Positions 1-12,100 of a stretch of DNA of 64,000 bases are shown one piece after another. Position 1 is the stretch's first letter. Each line of letters starts with the position of its first letter. Origin of the DNA: a bacterium. GTDB lineage: Bacteria > Bacillota > Bacilli > Lactobacillales > Streptococcaceae. The notes under the pieces were generated by a model. That model was not told where the DNA came from. It did not search any database and saw nothing but the letters and a program-made list of their open reading frames with translations. Position numbers and translations under genes: made by a program. The stretch is from NCBI GenBank assembly GCA_905221115.1, contig CAJNBX010000002.1, positions 186,001 through 250,000 of the forward strand, given 5' to 3'.

Positions 1-2383
1 GTCTAGCAAGCTGAAGGCTGGTAAATGGTGTCTGCAAGGCTTTAGCACGACGATAGGCTGAGAAGCGTTCTTGGGCTTGGTGGCATTCAAGCGCAAACTC
101 GACTTCAAACTCACGCAAGCATTGTGCTTCTGGTGTTGGGAAATAACCCCAGTCACCTAGCTCACCTGATGCACGCAAAATAGTCACTGCAATGGTGTCG
201 TCTCCAAGGATTTCGTATTCATTCAATCCCTTGTTGGATACAGTCACACCTTTTTCATCGTCATACAGACTAACAAAGGCTTGTTGGTGTTGAGGATTTT
301 CAGGATTTTCCCATGAAGCTGCTGGTTTGTTTGGTCGTGTCACCACCTCATAGATGCTTTCAGAATCATTGCTTGGACGCGTGTTATGAGTCTTGACCAA
401 GAGACGGATACGGTGGTCTTTGGCAGTGTTGGTAAAGCGAGTCTTGCAACGGATTTGTGGATTATCAACGAAGATAGTCATCTCAGTTTCAAGAGGAATG
501 CTTGTCAATTCTTCTGACCGTCCAGCCTCACGCTTCATAAACTCGATAATGCCTTTTTGCTCTTCTTCTAGCTTTTCATCTGCACTGACAGGCACGATCA
601 ATTCATGTTTGAGCAAAATCTTAGCGTAGCGAGCTGTGTTTTCCAAGACCTCGTAGCCCTTAAGCTCTGCATAGATTGGCTCTGTTCCTTTTGGTTGGAA
701 GTAGATATACTCGTTTCCGATGTCCCCACGGTCTTCGAAGCGGATAAAATCTTCATAGGCTTCGTGAGTTGTCTTGTCATAAACTGTGATGTTGTCATCC
801 ACACTCACCGTTACGAATGGTGTATCAATCACTCCGTTTTGGTAAATACCCTCACGGTGTTCTTGTTCTCCTTCCAGCAATTGGAAGGTTGTCCAAGAAA
901 GCGGCGCTAGGTGAACTGGAATGGTCACGTGCACTTGGCGAGCGATACGAGCTTGGCGGAACTTGTCTTTTGGTAAATCATACTCAAAATTAGCCCCAAG
1001 ATCCTCGATTTTAGCCTCTACAGGACGCCCATCCAAATCCTCCACACGGTAGCTTGGCAAGGTAAGGGCAGCCATCTTCTTGTAACCTTCTGTTGGGTGC
1101 AATTCCTTAAAATCACAAGTCGCAACATCAATCACTGTGCTGACAGTATCGACCTTATCATGCAAACCTGTGTTAATGACAGTAAAGAGGTAATCACTTT
1201 GAGCCTTAGCTGTAGCAATTTTACCCTTCCACTCGTTGAGAAGATTGGTCTTAACAAAGTTTCCTACTTGGTTGACCTTGGCAAAACGAGTTTCCATCTC
1301 TCGGTGAACTTCGTCCACGCTACAGCCACAGATACTATCATGCGGCGCATTTTGCAAAAGAGTTTTCCAAGCATAGGTCAACTGGTCCTTGTGGTTATGG
1401 CCCCCAGTGATAATTGTCAAGGGTTCTACAACTTGCTCTAGGAGGTTGCTATTTTCTTGGAAGGCTTGTTTGAGATAAATACGAGATGAAGAAGTGTTGG
1501 CAAGTGTGTACCAACCATCTGTTTCCTGACTGGTCAACTCACCTGTAACCGTTGATAATTGCTCTGGTAGGGCACTTTCCACGGCTTGTACATATTCATC
1601 AAAAGAACTATGAACAAAGGTTACATCTGGGAAGAGTTCATTTGCCATACGAATGGCTTCGCTCAGATTTTTCTGTACAGGCTGATGGTCACATCCGTTC
1701 ATCATCAACCATTGGTTGGTCGAAGCGTAATCACGCACATCTGACAATTTTTGTTTCCAGAAGGTCAAGGCCTCATCTTTATCAACTGGAATTTCATTCC
1801 CATTACTGTACCAGTTGGCAAAGAGAATCCCGAGGACACGACTTCCGTCCGCACCCTGCCAATACATTTCTGAAAACTGAGAAGTAAACTGCTCATCTTC
1901 GAGGACTTGGTTGTCAAATCCAATCGGCTTAACACCACGGCCAAAGGCAGCCACGTGAATGCCTGATTTTTGAAGAATTTGAGGCGCTTGTCCCATATTT
2001 CCAAAGGTATCTGGGAAGTAACCAATTTGAGTAGATTTGCCCCATTTTGCAGTTTCTTGCTGACCAATCAAGGTATTTCGGACATTGGCTTCACTTGAAA
2101 TCAAGTAATCATCCTGCAAGATGTAAAAGGGACCAATCTTCAATTTTCCTTCGTCAATGTAGCGTTGAACTTTGTCACGATTTTCAGGGCGAATCTCCAA
2201 GTAGTCATCAAGGACAATAGTTTGCCCATCTAAATGGAAACTCTTGAACTCAGGGTCATTTTCAAAGAGATCAAAGAGATTGTCAAACAATTCCACCAAC
2301 TGCATACGGTGGCTTTCAAAAGGCAAGTACCACTCACGATCCCAGTGACTATGTGAGATAATATGTACGACAACATTTTCCAT
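1..2383 (-). CDS. GH38 alpha-mannosidase, C-terminus cut by window edge
   Basis: This is the N-terminal 794 codons of a glycoside hydrolase family 38 alpha-mannosidase, and the frame stays open to the window edge. The N-terminus carries the family's metal-binding motif HSHWDREWYLPFE within the first 25 residues. There is no signal peptide, so it should be cytoplasmic. By homology with the pneumococcal N-glycan locus it trims alpha-1,3-linked mannose after import of high-mannose glycans. The start is the ATG preceded by GAGGT. It lies downstream of the GH125 gene on the same strand, with a possible cre in the gap, and the two probably form one catabolic operon. Family members are about 880-900 residues, so roughly 90-100 are missing. 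Confidence 0.9.
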   Translation of the reverse strand, partial: MENVVVHIISHSHWDREWYLPFESHRMQLVELFDNLFDLFENDPEFKSFHLDGQTIVLDDYLEIRPENRDKVQRYIDEGKLKIGPFYILQDDYLISSEANVRNTLIGQQETAKWGKSTQIGYFPDTFGNMGQAPQILQKSGIHVAAFGRGVKPIGFDNQVLEDEQFTSQFSEMYWQGADGSRVLGILFANWYSNGNEIPVDKDEALTFWKQKLSDVRDYASTNQWLMMNGCDHQPVQKNLSEAIRMANELFPDVTFVHSSFDEYVQAVESALPEQLSTVTGELTSQETDGWYTLANTSSSRIYLKQAFQENSNLLEQVVEPLTIITGGHNHKDQLTYAWKTLLQNAPHDSICGCSVDEVHREMETRFAKVNQVGNFVKTNLLNEWKGKIATAKAQSDYLFTVINTGLHDKVDTVSTVIDVATCDFKELHPTEGYKKMAALTLPSYRVEDLDGRPVEAKIEDLGANFEYDLPKDKFRQARIARQVHVTIPVHLAPLSWTTFQLLEGEQEHREGIYQNGVIDTPFVTVSVDDNITVYDKTTHEAYEDFIRFEDRGDIGNEYIYFQPKGTEPIYAELKGYEVLENTARYAKILLKHELIVPVSADEKLEEEQKGIIEFMKREAGRSEELTSIPLETEMTIFVDNPQIRCKTRFTNTAKDHRIRLLVKTHNTRPSNDSESIYEVVTRPNKPAASWENPENPQHQQAFVSLYDDEKGVTVSNKGLNEYEILGDDTIAVTILRASGELGDWGYFPTPEAQCLREFEVEFALECHQAQERFSAYRRAKALQTPFTSLQLAR

Positions 2384-2417
2384 GAAGTAAAACCTCATTC
2401 TAAATTTAAATTTTTAT

Positions 2418-2431
2418 TGTTAACGTTTTAA
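2418..2431 (-). promoter_or_regulatory. Candidate cre (CcpA site) before the GH38 gene
   Basis: The minus strand reads TTAAAACGTTAACA, one mismatch from the cre consensus TGWAANCGNTNWCA. It lies 35 bases upstream of the GH38 start, in the gap after GH125. The sequence match is direct; CcpA control of this sugar-catabolic gene is inferred. Confidence 0.45.
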
Positions 2432-2480
2432 ATGTAAATTTGTGATTCTGACAAGAATCAGTTGAGCGAAAACATGCTCC

Positions 2481-3761
2481 TTAACGGATATCCAAGTAAT
2501 CCAAGACCAACTCACAAAACATCATGTTGGCCCAAGAGAACCATTCACGAGAGTAGAGAGTTGGGTCATCTACATGGAAGCTTTCATGCATAACACCTGT
2601 CCCACCATCACAAGCAACCAGCTGATCCAGCAAGAATTTCTTCTCTGCTTTATCTGTCGTTGTCAATCCTTGGATAGAAAGGGCGATGGGCCAGATATAG
2701 CGATAGAAGGTATGAGAACTTCCGAGACCGCTAGCGTATTCTCCTTGGTAGAAATATGGATTTTCAGGGCTCAGAATGGTACGGCGAGTGGCTTGGTAAA
2801 CTTCATCATCGACCGAACAGTAACCCAGATAAGGTGCAGCCAGCAGACTTGGTACGTTTGGATCATCCATGATGCTAGCATTCCCCAAACCGTCTACTTC
2901 AAAGGCATAAATCTTTTCGCCCTTGCTGTTGCTTGTATAGGCGTAGTTTTCGATGCCTTCTTGGATCTCCGCTTTGAGACGCTTAGCATCAGCAATAACA
3001 CTCTCGCTATCAGCTAGGTCTAGTTCTGCAAAGATTTCTTGAACATACCCCAAAACAACAACTGCAAACATATTTGACGGAATCAAGTAACTATACTGAC
3101 AACAGTCATCACTCGGACGAAAGGCTGACCAAGTCATACCTGTCACTGCAAAGTCAGGGCCAAATCCATCATTTACCAAGGTGTCTTCCTTACGGTCCGT
3201 ATCTCGGACAAAACGATAAGGAGAGTTCTTGTGGTCTTGTTCCACTGTCCAGAGGTGAAGAATTTCCTTGGTCGCTGCGACAAAAGTCTCATCAAACTGA
3301 CTAGTCTCGCCAGTCTCTTTCCAGAGGAGATAAGCCAACTGCAAAGGATAGCAAAGCGAGTCCACCTCGTACTTACGTTCCCAAATCCAGCCATTAAGGT
3401 CTGTGTGGTCAGTCTCATGGTGACCCTTCCAGTTTTCCTCGATGTTGAAGGAATTGGCATAAGGATCCTTGAGTACCAAGGTCATCTGACGTTTGACCAA
3501 ACCTGCAATGGTCTGACGCAGGAGGGCATCTCTTTTAGCCACATGCAGGTAGGGTCTGAGTTGAGCTGTCGAATCCCGAAGCCACATAGCAGGAATATCT
3601 CCAGTCAAGACAAAAGTTGAACCGTCTTCTAAGATTTCAACCGTATTGTCCAAGGTATCTGTGTAGCAACGTTCAAAGACATCCACCCACTCTGGATGGT
3701 CCTTAGCCCGCTCCGCTACTTCATCTAGCCATTCTCTAACAATTTCTTTCGAATAAATCAT
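2481..3761 (-). CDS. GH125 exo-alpha-1,6-mannosidase
   Basis: This encodes a 426-residue glycoside hydrolase family 125 enzyme, the same length as the pneumococcal homologue that removes alpha-1,6-linked mannose from N-glycans. Family hallmarks visible are the GDIPAMWLRDSTAQ segment near residue 60 and the Trp- and Asp-rich (alpha/alpha)6-barrel motifs such as NDGFGPDFAVTGMTWSAFRPSDD. No signal peptide is present, so it should be cytoplasmic. I chose the ATG eight codons inside the longest frame because AGAGG lies 9 bases before it. GH38 follows on the same strand and GH92 is divergent, so the three together could strip high-mannose glycans (alpha-1,2, 1,3 and 1,6 bonds). Confidence 0.9.
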   Translation of the reverse strand: MIYSKEIVREWLDEVAERAKDHPEWVDVFERCYTDTLDNTVEILEDGSTFVLTGDIPAMWLRDSTAQLRPYLHVAKRDALLRQTIAGLVKRQMTLVLKDPYANSFNIEENWKGHHETDHTDLNGWIWERKYEVDSLCYPLQLAYLLWKETGETSQFDETFVAATKEILHLWTVEQDHKNSPYRFVRDTDRKEDTLVNDGFGPDFAVTGMTWSAFRPSDDCCQYSYLIPSNMFAVVVLGYVQEIFAELDLADSESVIADAKRLKAEIQEGIENYAYTSNSKGEKIYAFEVDGLGNASIMDDPNVPSLLAAPYLGYCSVDDEVYQATRRTILSPENPYFYQGEYASGLGSSHTFYRYIWPIALSIQGLTTTDKAEKKFLLDQLVACDGGTGVMHESFHVDDPTLYSREWFSWANMMFCELVLDYLDIR

Positions 3762-3896
3762 CGTGCAGTTTCCTCTTTCAAACAAGTTTCATTTTCAGTA
3801 TATAGCTTTTGAGACAGAAAATACATACACAAATGATAGTCATTTTTCTACAAAATAGTTATCTTTGAAACTCCTTTTCTAAAGGTTATCTTTTTC

Positions 3897-3905
3897 TGAT
3901 ATAAT
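3897..3905 (+). promoter_or_regulatory. Extended -10 promoter of the GH92 gene
   Basis: TGA-TATAAT forms a perfect extended -10 element 26 bases before the GH92 start, followed by the ribosome site AAAGGAAAG. No good -35 hexamer is seen at the usual spacing. The rest of the 170-base divergent region should hold the GH125 promoter, which I could not place firmly. Confidence 0.6.
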
Positions 3906-3931
3906 GTAGAAAAACAGCTAAAGGAAAGACC

Positions 3932-6028
3932 ATGAAACCACTACTTGAAACCATCGATACCCGCTTTGGAACTGCCAGCAAGCATGCCTTTTCTCGGGGA
4001 AATACCCTGCCATACACAGGCGTGCCTTTTGGGATGAATTACTTTGTACCCCAGACCAGTGACCAGGAGGGCTCTTGGTTTTTCGATCCGCATCTGCCTA
4101 TCTTTCAGGGGATTCGACTAACCCACCAGCCCAGTCCTTGGATTGGGGACTACTCTTGGCTCCTTCTGACACCTGTCACAGGCCAGCTAGGTGGAGACTG
4201 CCTCTTCCATCGTCAGTCTTCCTATGATATCGATAAGGCCTCTTTCCAACCTCATTATCTGAAGATTTTCTCCCTGCGCTATCAGATTGAAACCCAGCTC
4301 ACACCGACTTGCTACGGTGCTTCTATTCGTTTGGAACAAAAGCAAGGCAAATCACTCTCCCTCTATCTTCACGCAGCAGATGAACTGACAGTAGAGCAAG
4401 TAGATAAGAGAAATCTTACCCTGCGACAAGAAGGAAAAACTGAGACCAACAAAAATCAACTGTTTATGTTCGCAGCCCTGCAAATGAATACGGATATTCT
4501 TGCTGTCAGCCAGGAAGGGAGAGACTGGCGAATTGACTTAGCAAGTAGCCATACTGAAATTCAGCTAGCCACTTCTTTCATCTCTCCTTCTCAAGCACTG
4601 CTTAATCTACCTCAAAAGGACCTTGACAGCTGTAAATCAAGTGCACAAGCGAACTGGGAAAATCTCCTCCATCGTTTTGACATTATAGAGACAGGAGAGA
4701 CTGACCGAACCTTCTTTGACCACTGTCTCTACAGACTCTTCCTCTTTCCTCAGACTTTTTATGAGGTTGATGAATCAGGACAAGCCATCCACAAAGATCT
4801 GGCTACTGGAACTGTAAAGCGTGGTGTCCTCTTCAGCAACAATGGTTTCTGGGATACCTTCCGCACCACCTTCCCCCTCTTTGCCCTTGTCATACCAGAG
4901 TATTATCGTCTCTTTTTAGAAGGCTTTCTCAATAGCTACCGCGATACTGGTTTTCTTCCAAAATGGCTGGCTCCAGATGAACGGGGTATGATGCCCGGTA
5001 CACTTTTAGACGGTATTATCGCAGATAGCGCCTGCAAGGACATGGCTCCTGACCTAGAAGTAGAATTCCTCCAAGCCATGCTTGAAACAGCCACCAAGTC
5101 CAATCCTCTCGGCATCAATGGTCGCCACGGACTAGCCCAATACCAAGAACTGGGCTACCTCTCTACCGACCACCACGAAAGTGTTAGCCATACCCTAGAC
5201 TACGCCTATAGTGACTTTTGTATCGCCAGCTGTGCCGAAAAACTTGGTCAGAATGACATCGCGGAAACCTATAGGACTGCATCTCAAAATTACCGCCATC
5301 TATTTGATGCTGAGACAGGTTACATGCGAGCGCGAGACAATCAAGGCAACTTCCGCCCTGACTTCTCTCCCTATAGTTGGGGACGTGATTATGCCGAATG
5401 TTCTGCCATCCAAGCAACTTTAGGCGTTCTCCACGACATCCCAGACTTAATCCAGCTTATGGGTGGAAAAGAAGCCTTCAGCAACTATCTTTTGAAAACC
5501 TGTCAAGATGCTCCCATCTTTGAGACAACAGGCTATGGTTACGAGATTCACGAAATGAGCGAAATGGCTACTGCTCCTTTTGGGCAACTCGCCATTTCCA
5601 ACCAGCCGAGCTTCCACATTCCTTATCTCTTCCGTTACAGCAACTACTCTGACTACACTGCCCTTCTTATTAAGACCTTACGTCAGAAAACCTTTCACCC
5701 AAGCTGGCAAGCCTATCCTGGCGATGAAGACAATGGTAGTCTCTCGGCCTGGTACATCTGGTCAGCTCTCGGATTTTATCCAACCTGTCCAGGAAAACCA
5801 AGCTATGATCTCGGAATCCCTCTCTTTAACCACCTCCGTATCTACCTAGCTAAAGAAAATAAATGGCTAGATATTCATACTGAGCAAAACCACAGCCACT
5901 TCAACTTTGTCAAAGAATGCCGACTGGACACAACTCTAGTATCAACTATTCAACACCAAGATCTCCTAAAAGCTGAGCAACTAACCTTCACCCTCAGCTG
6001 GTTACCAAGTCAGCCGTCCACTTCCTGA
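3932..6028 (+). CDS. GH92 alpha-1,2-mannosidase
   Basis: This is a 698-residue glycoside hydrolase family 92 enzyme, which removes alpha-1,2-linked mannose with calcium-dependent inverting chemistry. Visible family motifs are the N-terminal beta-sandwich start (RGNTLPYTGVPFGMN), the helical-domain motif GFWDTFRTTFPLF near residue 310, and PGDEDNGSLSAWYIWSALGFYP near residue 595, which carries the acidic residues of the active site. No export signal or LPXTG motif is present, so it is predicted to be cytoplasmic despite older annotations of homologues as surface antigens. The start ATG has AAGGAAAG upstream. It is transcribed away from GH125/GH38 and ends at a strong hairpin shared with the convergent surface-protein gene. 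Confidence 0.92.
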   Translation: MKPLLETIDTRFGTASKHAFSRGNTLPYTGVPFGMNYFVPQTSDQEGSWFFDPHLPIFQGIRLTHQPSPWIGDYSWLLLTPVTGQLGGDCLFHRQSSYDIDKASFQPHYLKIFSLRYQIETQLTPTCYGASIRLEQKQGKSLSLYLHAADELTVEQVDKRNLTLRQEGKTETNKNQLFMFAALQMNTDILAVSQEGRDWRIDLASSHTEIQLATSFISPSQALLNLPQKDLDSCKSSAQANWENLLHRFDIIETGETDRTFFDHCLYRLFLFPQTFYEVDESGQAIHKDLATGTVKRGVLFSNNGFWDTFRTTFPLFALVIPEYYRLFLEGFLNSYRDTGFLPKWLAPDERGMMPGTLLDGIIADSACKDMAPDLEVEFLQAMLETATKSNPLGINGRHGLAQYQELGYLSTDHHESVSHTLDYAYSDFCIASCAEKLGQNDIAETYRTASQNYRHLFDAETGYMRARDNQGNFRPDFSPYSWGRDYAECSAIQATLGVLHDIPDLIQLMGGKEAFSNYLLKTCQDAPIFETTGYGYEIHEMSEMATAPFGQLAISNQPSFHIPYLFRYSNYSDYTALLIKTLRQKTFHPSWQAYPGDEDNGSLSAWYIWSALGFYPTCPGKPSYDLGIPLFNHLRIYLAKENKWLDIHTEQNHSHFNFVKECRLDTTLVSTIQHQDLLKAEQLTFTLSWLPSQPSTS

Positions 6029-6034
6029 AATGCA

Positions 6035-6070
6035 AAAATCTCCTAGCAGACTTTCCTGCTAGGAGATTTT
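6035..6070. terminator. Bidirectional intrinsic terminator
   Basis: A 15-bp perfect inverted repeat (AAAATCTCCTAGCAG and its complement) around a 6-base loop lies between the convergent GH92 and surface-protein genes. It has T-rich tails in both directions. Confidence 0.85.
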
Positions 6071-6141
6071 CTTATGAGAGGTACTTATTTAAGCTTTGAA
6101 AATCGGATTTATCATTCGATAATTATCAAACAATCTACCAA

Positions 6142-9100
6142 TTAAGCTTCTTCGTCTTCTTTACGACGACGGCCTGCAAGACCAAGACCAAGTAATGCAC
6201 TTGCGGCAGCTGCTACCATAGCTACAGTAGAATCTGCTGTACCTGTATTTGGCAATTCTTGAGCTACTTTACGCGCATTTGCTTGTGCTGATGCTGTTTG
6301 ACCAGCATTAGCTGAACTTCCATTGTCTGCAGAAGGACGTTGTTTAAAGATATCTTTAGCTACGATTGTGTAAACTTTACCATCTTTAGTAATTACAGTT
6401 GCGTTTCCTACTTTGTCGAAGACAACTTCTACTACATCAGCATTTGCTCCTTTAATCTTAGCTTTTGCAGCTTCTTTTTCTGCATCCGTTAAGTTATTGA
6501 AGTCTGCTACTGTTTCTTTTTCGAAGTCAACATTGATGTTTTCACCATTGTTCTTAGCTGCAACATCTTTAGCATCTTTAACTAATTGAGCTGCTGGAAT
6601 TGTTGCTGTCTTACCTTCTGGAGTTGTAACTGTTGCGTTTCCTTTATCGTCTACTACTACAGTTGATCCTGGGTTGACTGCTTTAATTGATTCTTTAACT
6701 TTTTCAATTTCATCAGCTGTTAATTTAGCTTTATCTCCAACTAACACTCTAGTTGCTGGTGTGTTCACACCATTTTGTTGAGTTGGATCAGTTAATTTAT
6801 CTTCTGGAATTACTAAGTCAAGTTCTGGGATTACTAATACCGTTCCATCACCTTTAGTAACGATTGCATCACCTTTATCATTTACTACTACAGTTGATCC
6901 TGGGTTTACATCCTCTACTGCTTTCTTAACTTTTGCTTTTTCTTCATCTGTTAACTTAGCTGGATCTTTTACTACTGTCTTAGTTGCTGGTGTATTTGCT
7001 CCATTTCCTGCATTTGCTTTACCTGCGTCTACTGCTGACTTAGTTACATCTGCTGCTGGAATTGTTGCTGTCTTACCTTCTGGAGTTGTAACTGTTACGT
7101 TTCCTTTATCGTCTACTACAACTTTAGATCCTGGGTTGACTGCTTTAACTTTATCTTCGATCGCTTTTTTCTCAGCATCTGTTAAGTTAGCTGGATCTTT
7201 AACTTCTACCTTAGCTGCTGGTGTATTTACTGCATTTCCTGCATTTGCTGCTGACTTAGTTACGTCTGCTGCTGGAATTACGGCTGTATTTCCTTCTGGG
7301 GTTGTTACTGTTGCGTTTCCTTTATCGTCTACTACAACTTTAGATCCTGGGTTTACTGCCTCAATTGCTTTCTTAACTTTTGCTTTTTCTTCATCTGTTA
7401 ATTTGGCTGGATCTTTAACTTCTACCTTAGCTGCTGGTGTGTTTACTGCATTTCCTGCATTTGCTTTACCTGCATCTGCTACTGACTTAGTTACGTCTGC
7501 TGCTGGAATTACAGCTGTCTTACCTTCTGGAGTTGTGACTGTCGCATTTCCTTTATCATCTACAACTACTGTTGCATCTGGATTTACAGCTTTAACTTTA
7601 TCTTCGATCGCTTTCTTCTCAGCGTCTGTAAGTTTTTCTGGATTTGCTACTACTGTCTTATCTGCTGGTTTAACGATGTCGTTACCTGCATTTGGTTTAG
7701 TTGCAGCTTCTGGATCTTTCGTCAAGTCTGCTGCTGGAATTACAGCTGTCTTACCTTCTGGAGTTGTGACTGTCGCATTTCCTTTATCATCTACAACTAC
7801 TGTTGCATCTGGATTTACAGCTTTAACTTTATCTTCGATCGCTTTCTTCTCAGCGTCTGTAAGTTTTTCTGGATTTGCTACTACTGTCTTATCTGCTGGT
7901 TTAACGATGTCGTTACCTGCATTTGGTTTAGTTGCATCTACTTCTGATTTGAATAAATCTTCTGATGGGATTGTCGCAGTAGTTCCATCTTTCAGTGTAA
8001 CTGTCGCATTACCATCTTCATCAAATTTAACAGATTTAGTTTCTGGGTTTAATTCTCTTAATTTTTCTTCTACTTTAGCTTGATCATCCGGATCATTTGC
8101 TTCACCGGCTACTTTGTCTGCTGGTTTAACAATTTTACTATTTCCTGCATCTGGGTTAGAAGTATCTTCCTTAGTTCTTACTAATTCCGATGCTGGAATT
8201 GCTGCAGTTTTACCTTCTGGAGTAGAAACAGAAACAGTTCCATTTTCATCTATCGTTACTATAGCATCTGGATTTACCTCTTCAACTTTAGCAACAATCT
8301 TAGCTTTCTCTTCGTCAGTTAAGTTCGATGGATCTTTTACGATAACTTTATCAAGTGGTTTGTTAATGTCATTTCCACCTTTACCGTTATCTAACTGGTC
8401 CTCAGTTTTCACTAATTTTGTCGGATTGATAATTCCTTTATCGCCAGCTTCTGTTGTTACTTCGATGTTCCCATTTTCATCATATTTAACTTCTTTAGCT
8501 GTTGGGTTAACTTTCTTAACTTCTTCTAAGATTTTAGCTTTTTCTTCATCTGTTAATGCACTTGGATCTTTTACTAATACTTTATCAATTGGTCTGTTTA
8601 CTTCTCCAATTGCTTTAATAGCCGCCTTATCAGCTTCTTCTATTGTATTAACATCGTCTACACTACTTACTGCATCAATTGCTGCTTTAGATTTTTCCGC
8701 AACTTTATCTACTTTAGCTTTTAATTTAGCTTTAGCTGCAGGAGTTAGATCGTTACGCGCATCGATTTCTGCTTTCTTAGCTGTTGCTTCTTCATCAATT
8801 GCTTTACGAGCATTTGGTTTATCTTCTACAACAGGTACAGATTTTTCGATTTCTTTCTCAGCTCCGTCTTGAAGTTCTTTAACATCTGCATCTGTTCCAG
8901 CTTTATCGATTTCTTCCTTAGCTTCTTCTGCTAGAGCTTTAGCTGCATCTGCTGCAACTTTCTTCTCTTCATCAGTAGCATCTGGAGTGTTAGCAATGTC
9001 TTCCAATTGTTTTGCTAATTTATCTTCGATTGCTTTCTTGGCTGCTGGTTTAGTTACTGCTTCTGGATTTACAGCTGCAACTTCATCTACACCTGATTTC

Positions 9101-12100
9101 TTAGCTGCGTCTACTGCTGTTTGTGCTTCTGCTGCTTTTTCTGGTGTTTCTGCATTAGCTGGTTGAGCATCAATTGCATCTGTTGCTGCTTTAGCTTTAT
9201 CTTGAGCTTCTTTCTTAGCTGCTGCTTTTTCTTCGTCAGTTAAGTCTTTACGCCCGTCGATTGCTTCTTCTTTCTCAGCTAACTCTTTTGCAATTTCTTC
9301 TTTAGCTTTCTCTTTCGCTACTGGATTTACTTTCGCAACTTCTCCAGTACCAGCATTTTTCGCTGCATCTACTGCTGCATCTGTTGTTGCTGCATCGATT
9401 GCTTTCTTAGCGTCATCTGCTGCTTTCTCTGCTGCTTTCTTAGCTTCATCTTTTTCTGCTGGAGTTAAGTCTTCACGCGCGTTAATTGCGTCTACTTTAA
9501 CTTTAAGAGCTGCATCTACTGCTTCCTTAGCTTCTGGTTTCTTAGCCGCTACTGGATCTACAGCTTTAACATCTGCTACACCTTTATCTTTTGCACCATC
9601 TACTGCTTTTTTAGCTTCTGCTGCTTTTTCTGGTGTTTCTGCGATAGATGGTTGAGCATCGATTGCATCTGTTGCTTCTTTAGCTTTTGCTTGCGCTTCC
9701 TTCTTAGCTGCTGCTTTTTCTTCGTCAGTTAAGTCAGGACGTGCGTCGATTGCTGCTTCTTTCTTAGCTAACTCTTTTGCAATTTCTTCTTTAGCTTTTT
9801 CTTTCGCTACTGGATTTACAGCTTTAACATCTGCTACACCTGATTCCTTAGCTGCATCTACTGCATCTTGTGCTGCTTTTGCTGCTTCTGGTGTAGTTGC
9901 GTTGTCTGGTTGAGAGTTGATTGCATCTGTCGCTTTTTTAGCTTTTGCTTGCGCATCTTTCTTAGCTGCATCTTTTTCTTTGTCAGTTAAGTCAGGACGT
10001 GCATCGATTTCTCCAACTTTCTTAGCCAATTCATCTGCGATTGCTTGCTTAGCTGCTTCTTTCGCTACTGGGTTTACAGCTTTAACATCTGCTACACCTT
10101 TAGCTTTAGCTGCATCTACTGCATCTTGAGCTGTTTTAGCTGCTGTTGGTGTAGTTGCTACATCTGGCTCCTTGTTAATAGCGTCTGTTGCTTCTTTTGC
10201 TTTCGCTTGTGCTTCTTCCTTAGCTTTTGCTTTCTCTGCATCTGTTAAGTCTTTACGTGCATCGATTGCTTTTTCTTTTTCTGCTAATTCATCTGCGATT
10301 GCTTTTTTAGCCGCTTCTTTAACTACTGGAGTTACATTTGCAACTGCTGTAGTTCCATCTGCTTTAGCTTTATCAACTGCTGCATTTGTAGTTGCTGCAT
10401 CAACAGCACCTTTAGTTACGTCTGCTTGCGCTTTTGCTACTTCTTTAGCTTTAGTTTTCTCTTCTGGAGTTAAATCTGTGCGAGCATCGATTTCTTGGTT
10501 TTTAGCTTCTAACGCTTTATCGATTGCTTTCTTAGCTTCTGGTTTAGCTTTAGCTACTGGATTTACAGCTTTAACATCTGCTACACCTTTATCTTTAGCA
10601 CCATCTACTGCTGTTTGTGCCGTTTGTGCTGCTTCTGGCGTAGCTGCTGCATCAGGTTGTTTTGCAATTTCAGCTAATTGAGCGTCAGCTTTATCTTTTG
10701 CTTCATTCTTAGCTGCTGTTTTTTCTTCATCAGTTAAGTCTGTACGCTTATCAATTTCGCTATTTTTATCTTCTAATGCTTTTGCAATTGCTTTCTTAGC
10801 TTCCGCTTTGGCTACTGGAGTTACATCTGCAACTGCTTTAGTTCCAGCTTCTTTAGCTTTAGTAACTTCTGCATCTGTTGTTGCTGCATCGACAGCTTCC
10901 TTAGCTTTATCAGCTGCTGCTTTTGCTGCTTCTTTAGCTTTAGTTTTCTCTTCTGGAGTTAAATCTGGACGATCATCGATTGCTTTGTTTTTAGCTGCTA
11001 ACGCATCATCAATTGCTTTCTTAGCTTCTGGTTTTGCAGATACTACTGGGTTATCTTTTGCAATTGCATCAGTTCCTGCTTTTTCTACTTTATCTAACTC
11101 AGGTTTAGTTGTAGCATTAGAGTTAGCAATATTTTCAAGAGCTTTAGCTTTATCTGCATTTACTTTAGCGATTGCTGCATCTTTTTCTTCTTTAGTTGCT
11201 GCTGCGTTATCATTGATAGCTTGGATTTGTTTGTCAGCTGCTTTATTAACCGCATCGATAGCAGGTTGTTTGTCTAGAGTTACAAACTCTGATAATGGTC
11301 TTGTATCTTTTGAACCATCTGCGTATGTTACTACAAGATTTCCTTGGTCATCTTTTGTTACTGAAGCAATTTTAGCATCTTTATCTGTAACTGGAGCATT
11401 TTTTGAGATATTCGCATCGTCGTTATTTTGATTGTGCTCAAGTTGTAATTTTTCTTTGATTTTAGCTAAATCATCTTCTGTAACGTTTGCTGGATCTTTT
11501 ACAGCAACTTTTTCAGTTGGTGCCTTGATATCGTACTTGTCTGTTTGAGATTTAACAACGAATTGAACATATCCTGGTTTTTGTTGACGTGCTTCATAAT
11601 CAGTTTTTTCAGCATTGTAGTTTGCCCCTGTCATAGATTTGGCATCATCACTATCTTTAGCCTCAATGAAACTTGTCCATTGGTTTGGAGCTTTAAGAGT
11701 TGTAACACCTGTCATCTTGATAGTTGCTGTTCTCTTATCATCAGATACTGTTCCTTGTCCTTCAGTAACAGCACTATCTGATACCGCTCCTACAGTAAAT
11801 CCATAGTCCTTAGCATTATTCCAAGTAACATCCCCTGGTCCACGTAGGTACAAATCTTTAACTTCTGCATCATCTGAAGCTTTGAATGTTAAGTCAGTAT
11901 TCTCACCAGTGTAAACATAGATTTGACGTCTGTCAGCATTTGAGTATGGAAGTTCTACTGTTGGTGCTGGGTTTGTACGTGCAAAGTCAGTTAGTGCTTT
12001 AGTATCTTTAGAACCGTCTTTATAGGTTACTACAACATTGTTTCCATCTTTAGTGATGCTTTCAATACGATCATCTTGATTTTCTACTTCTGTACCTTTT

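Noticed and set aside
7136..8872. Long plus-strand frames (315 and 252 codons) opposite the surface protein
   Set aside because: They are produced by the repeated Lys/Asp/Ala-rich codons of the minus-strand gene. The translations are low-complexity Ser/Ala/Val repeats without a start signal.
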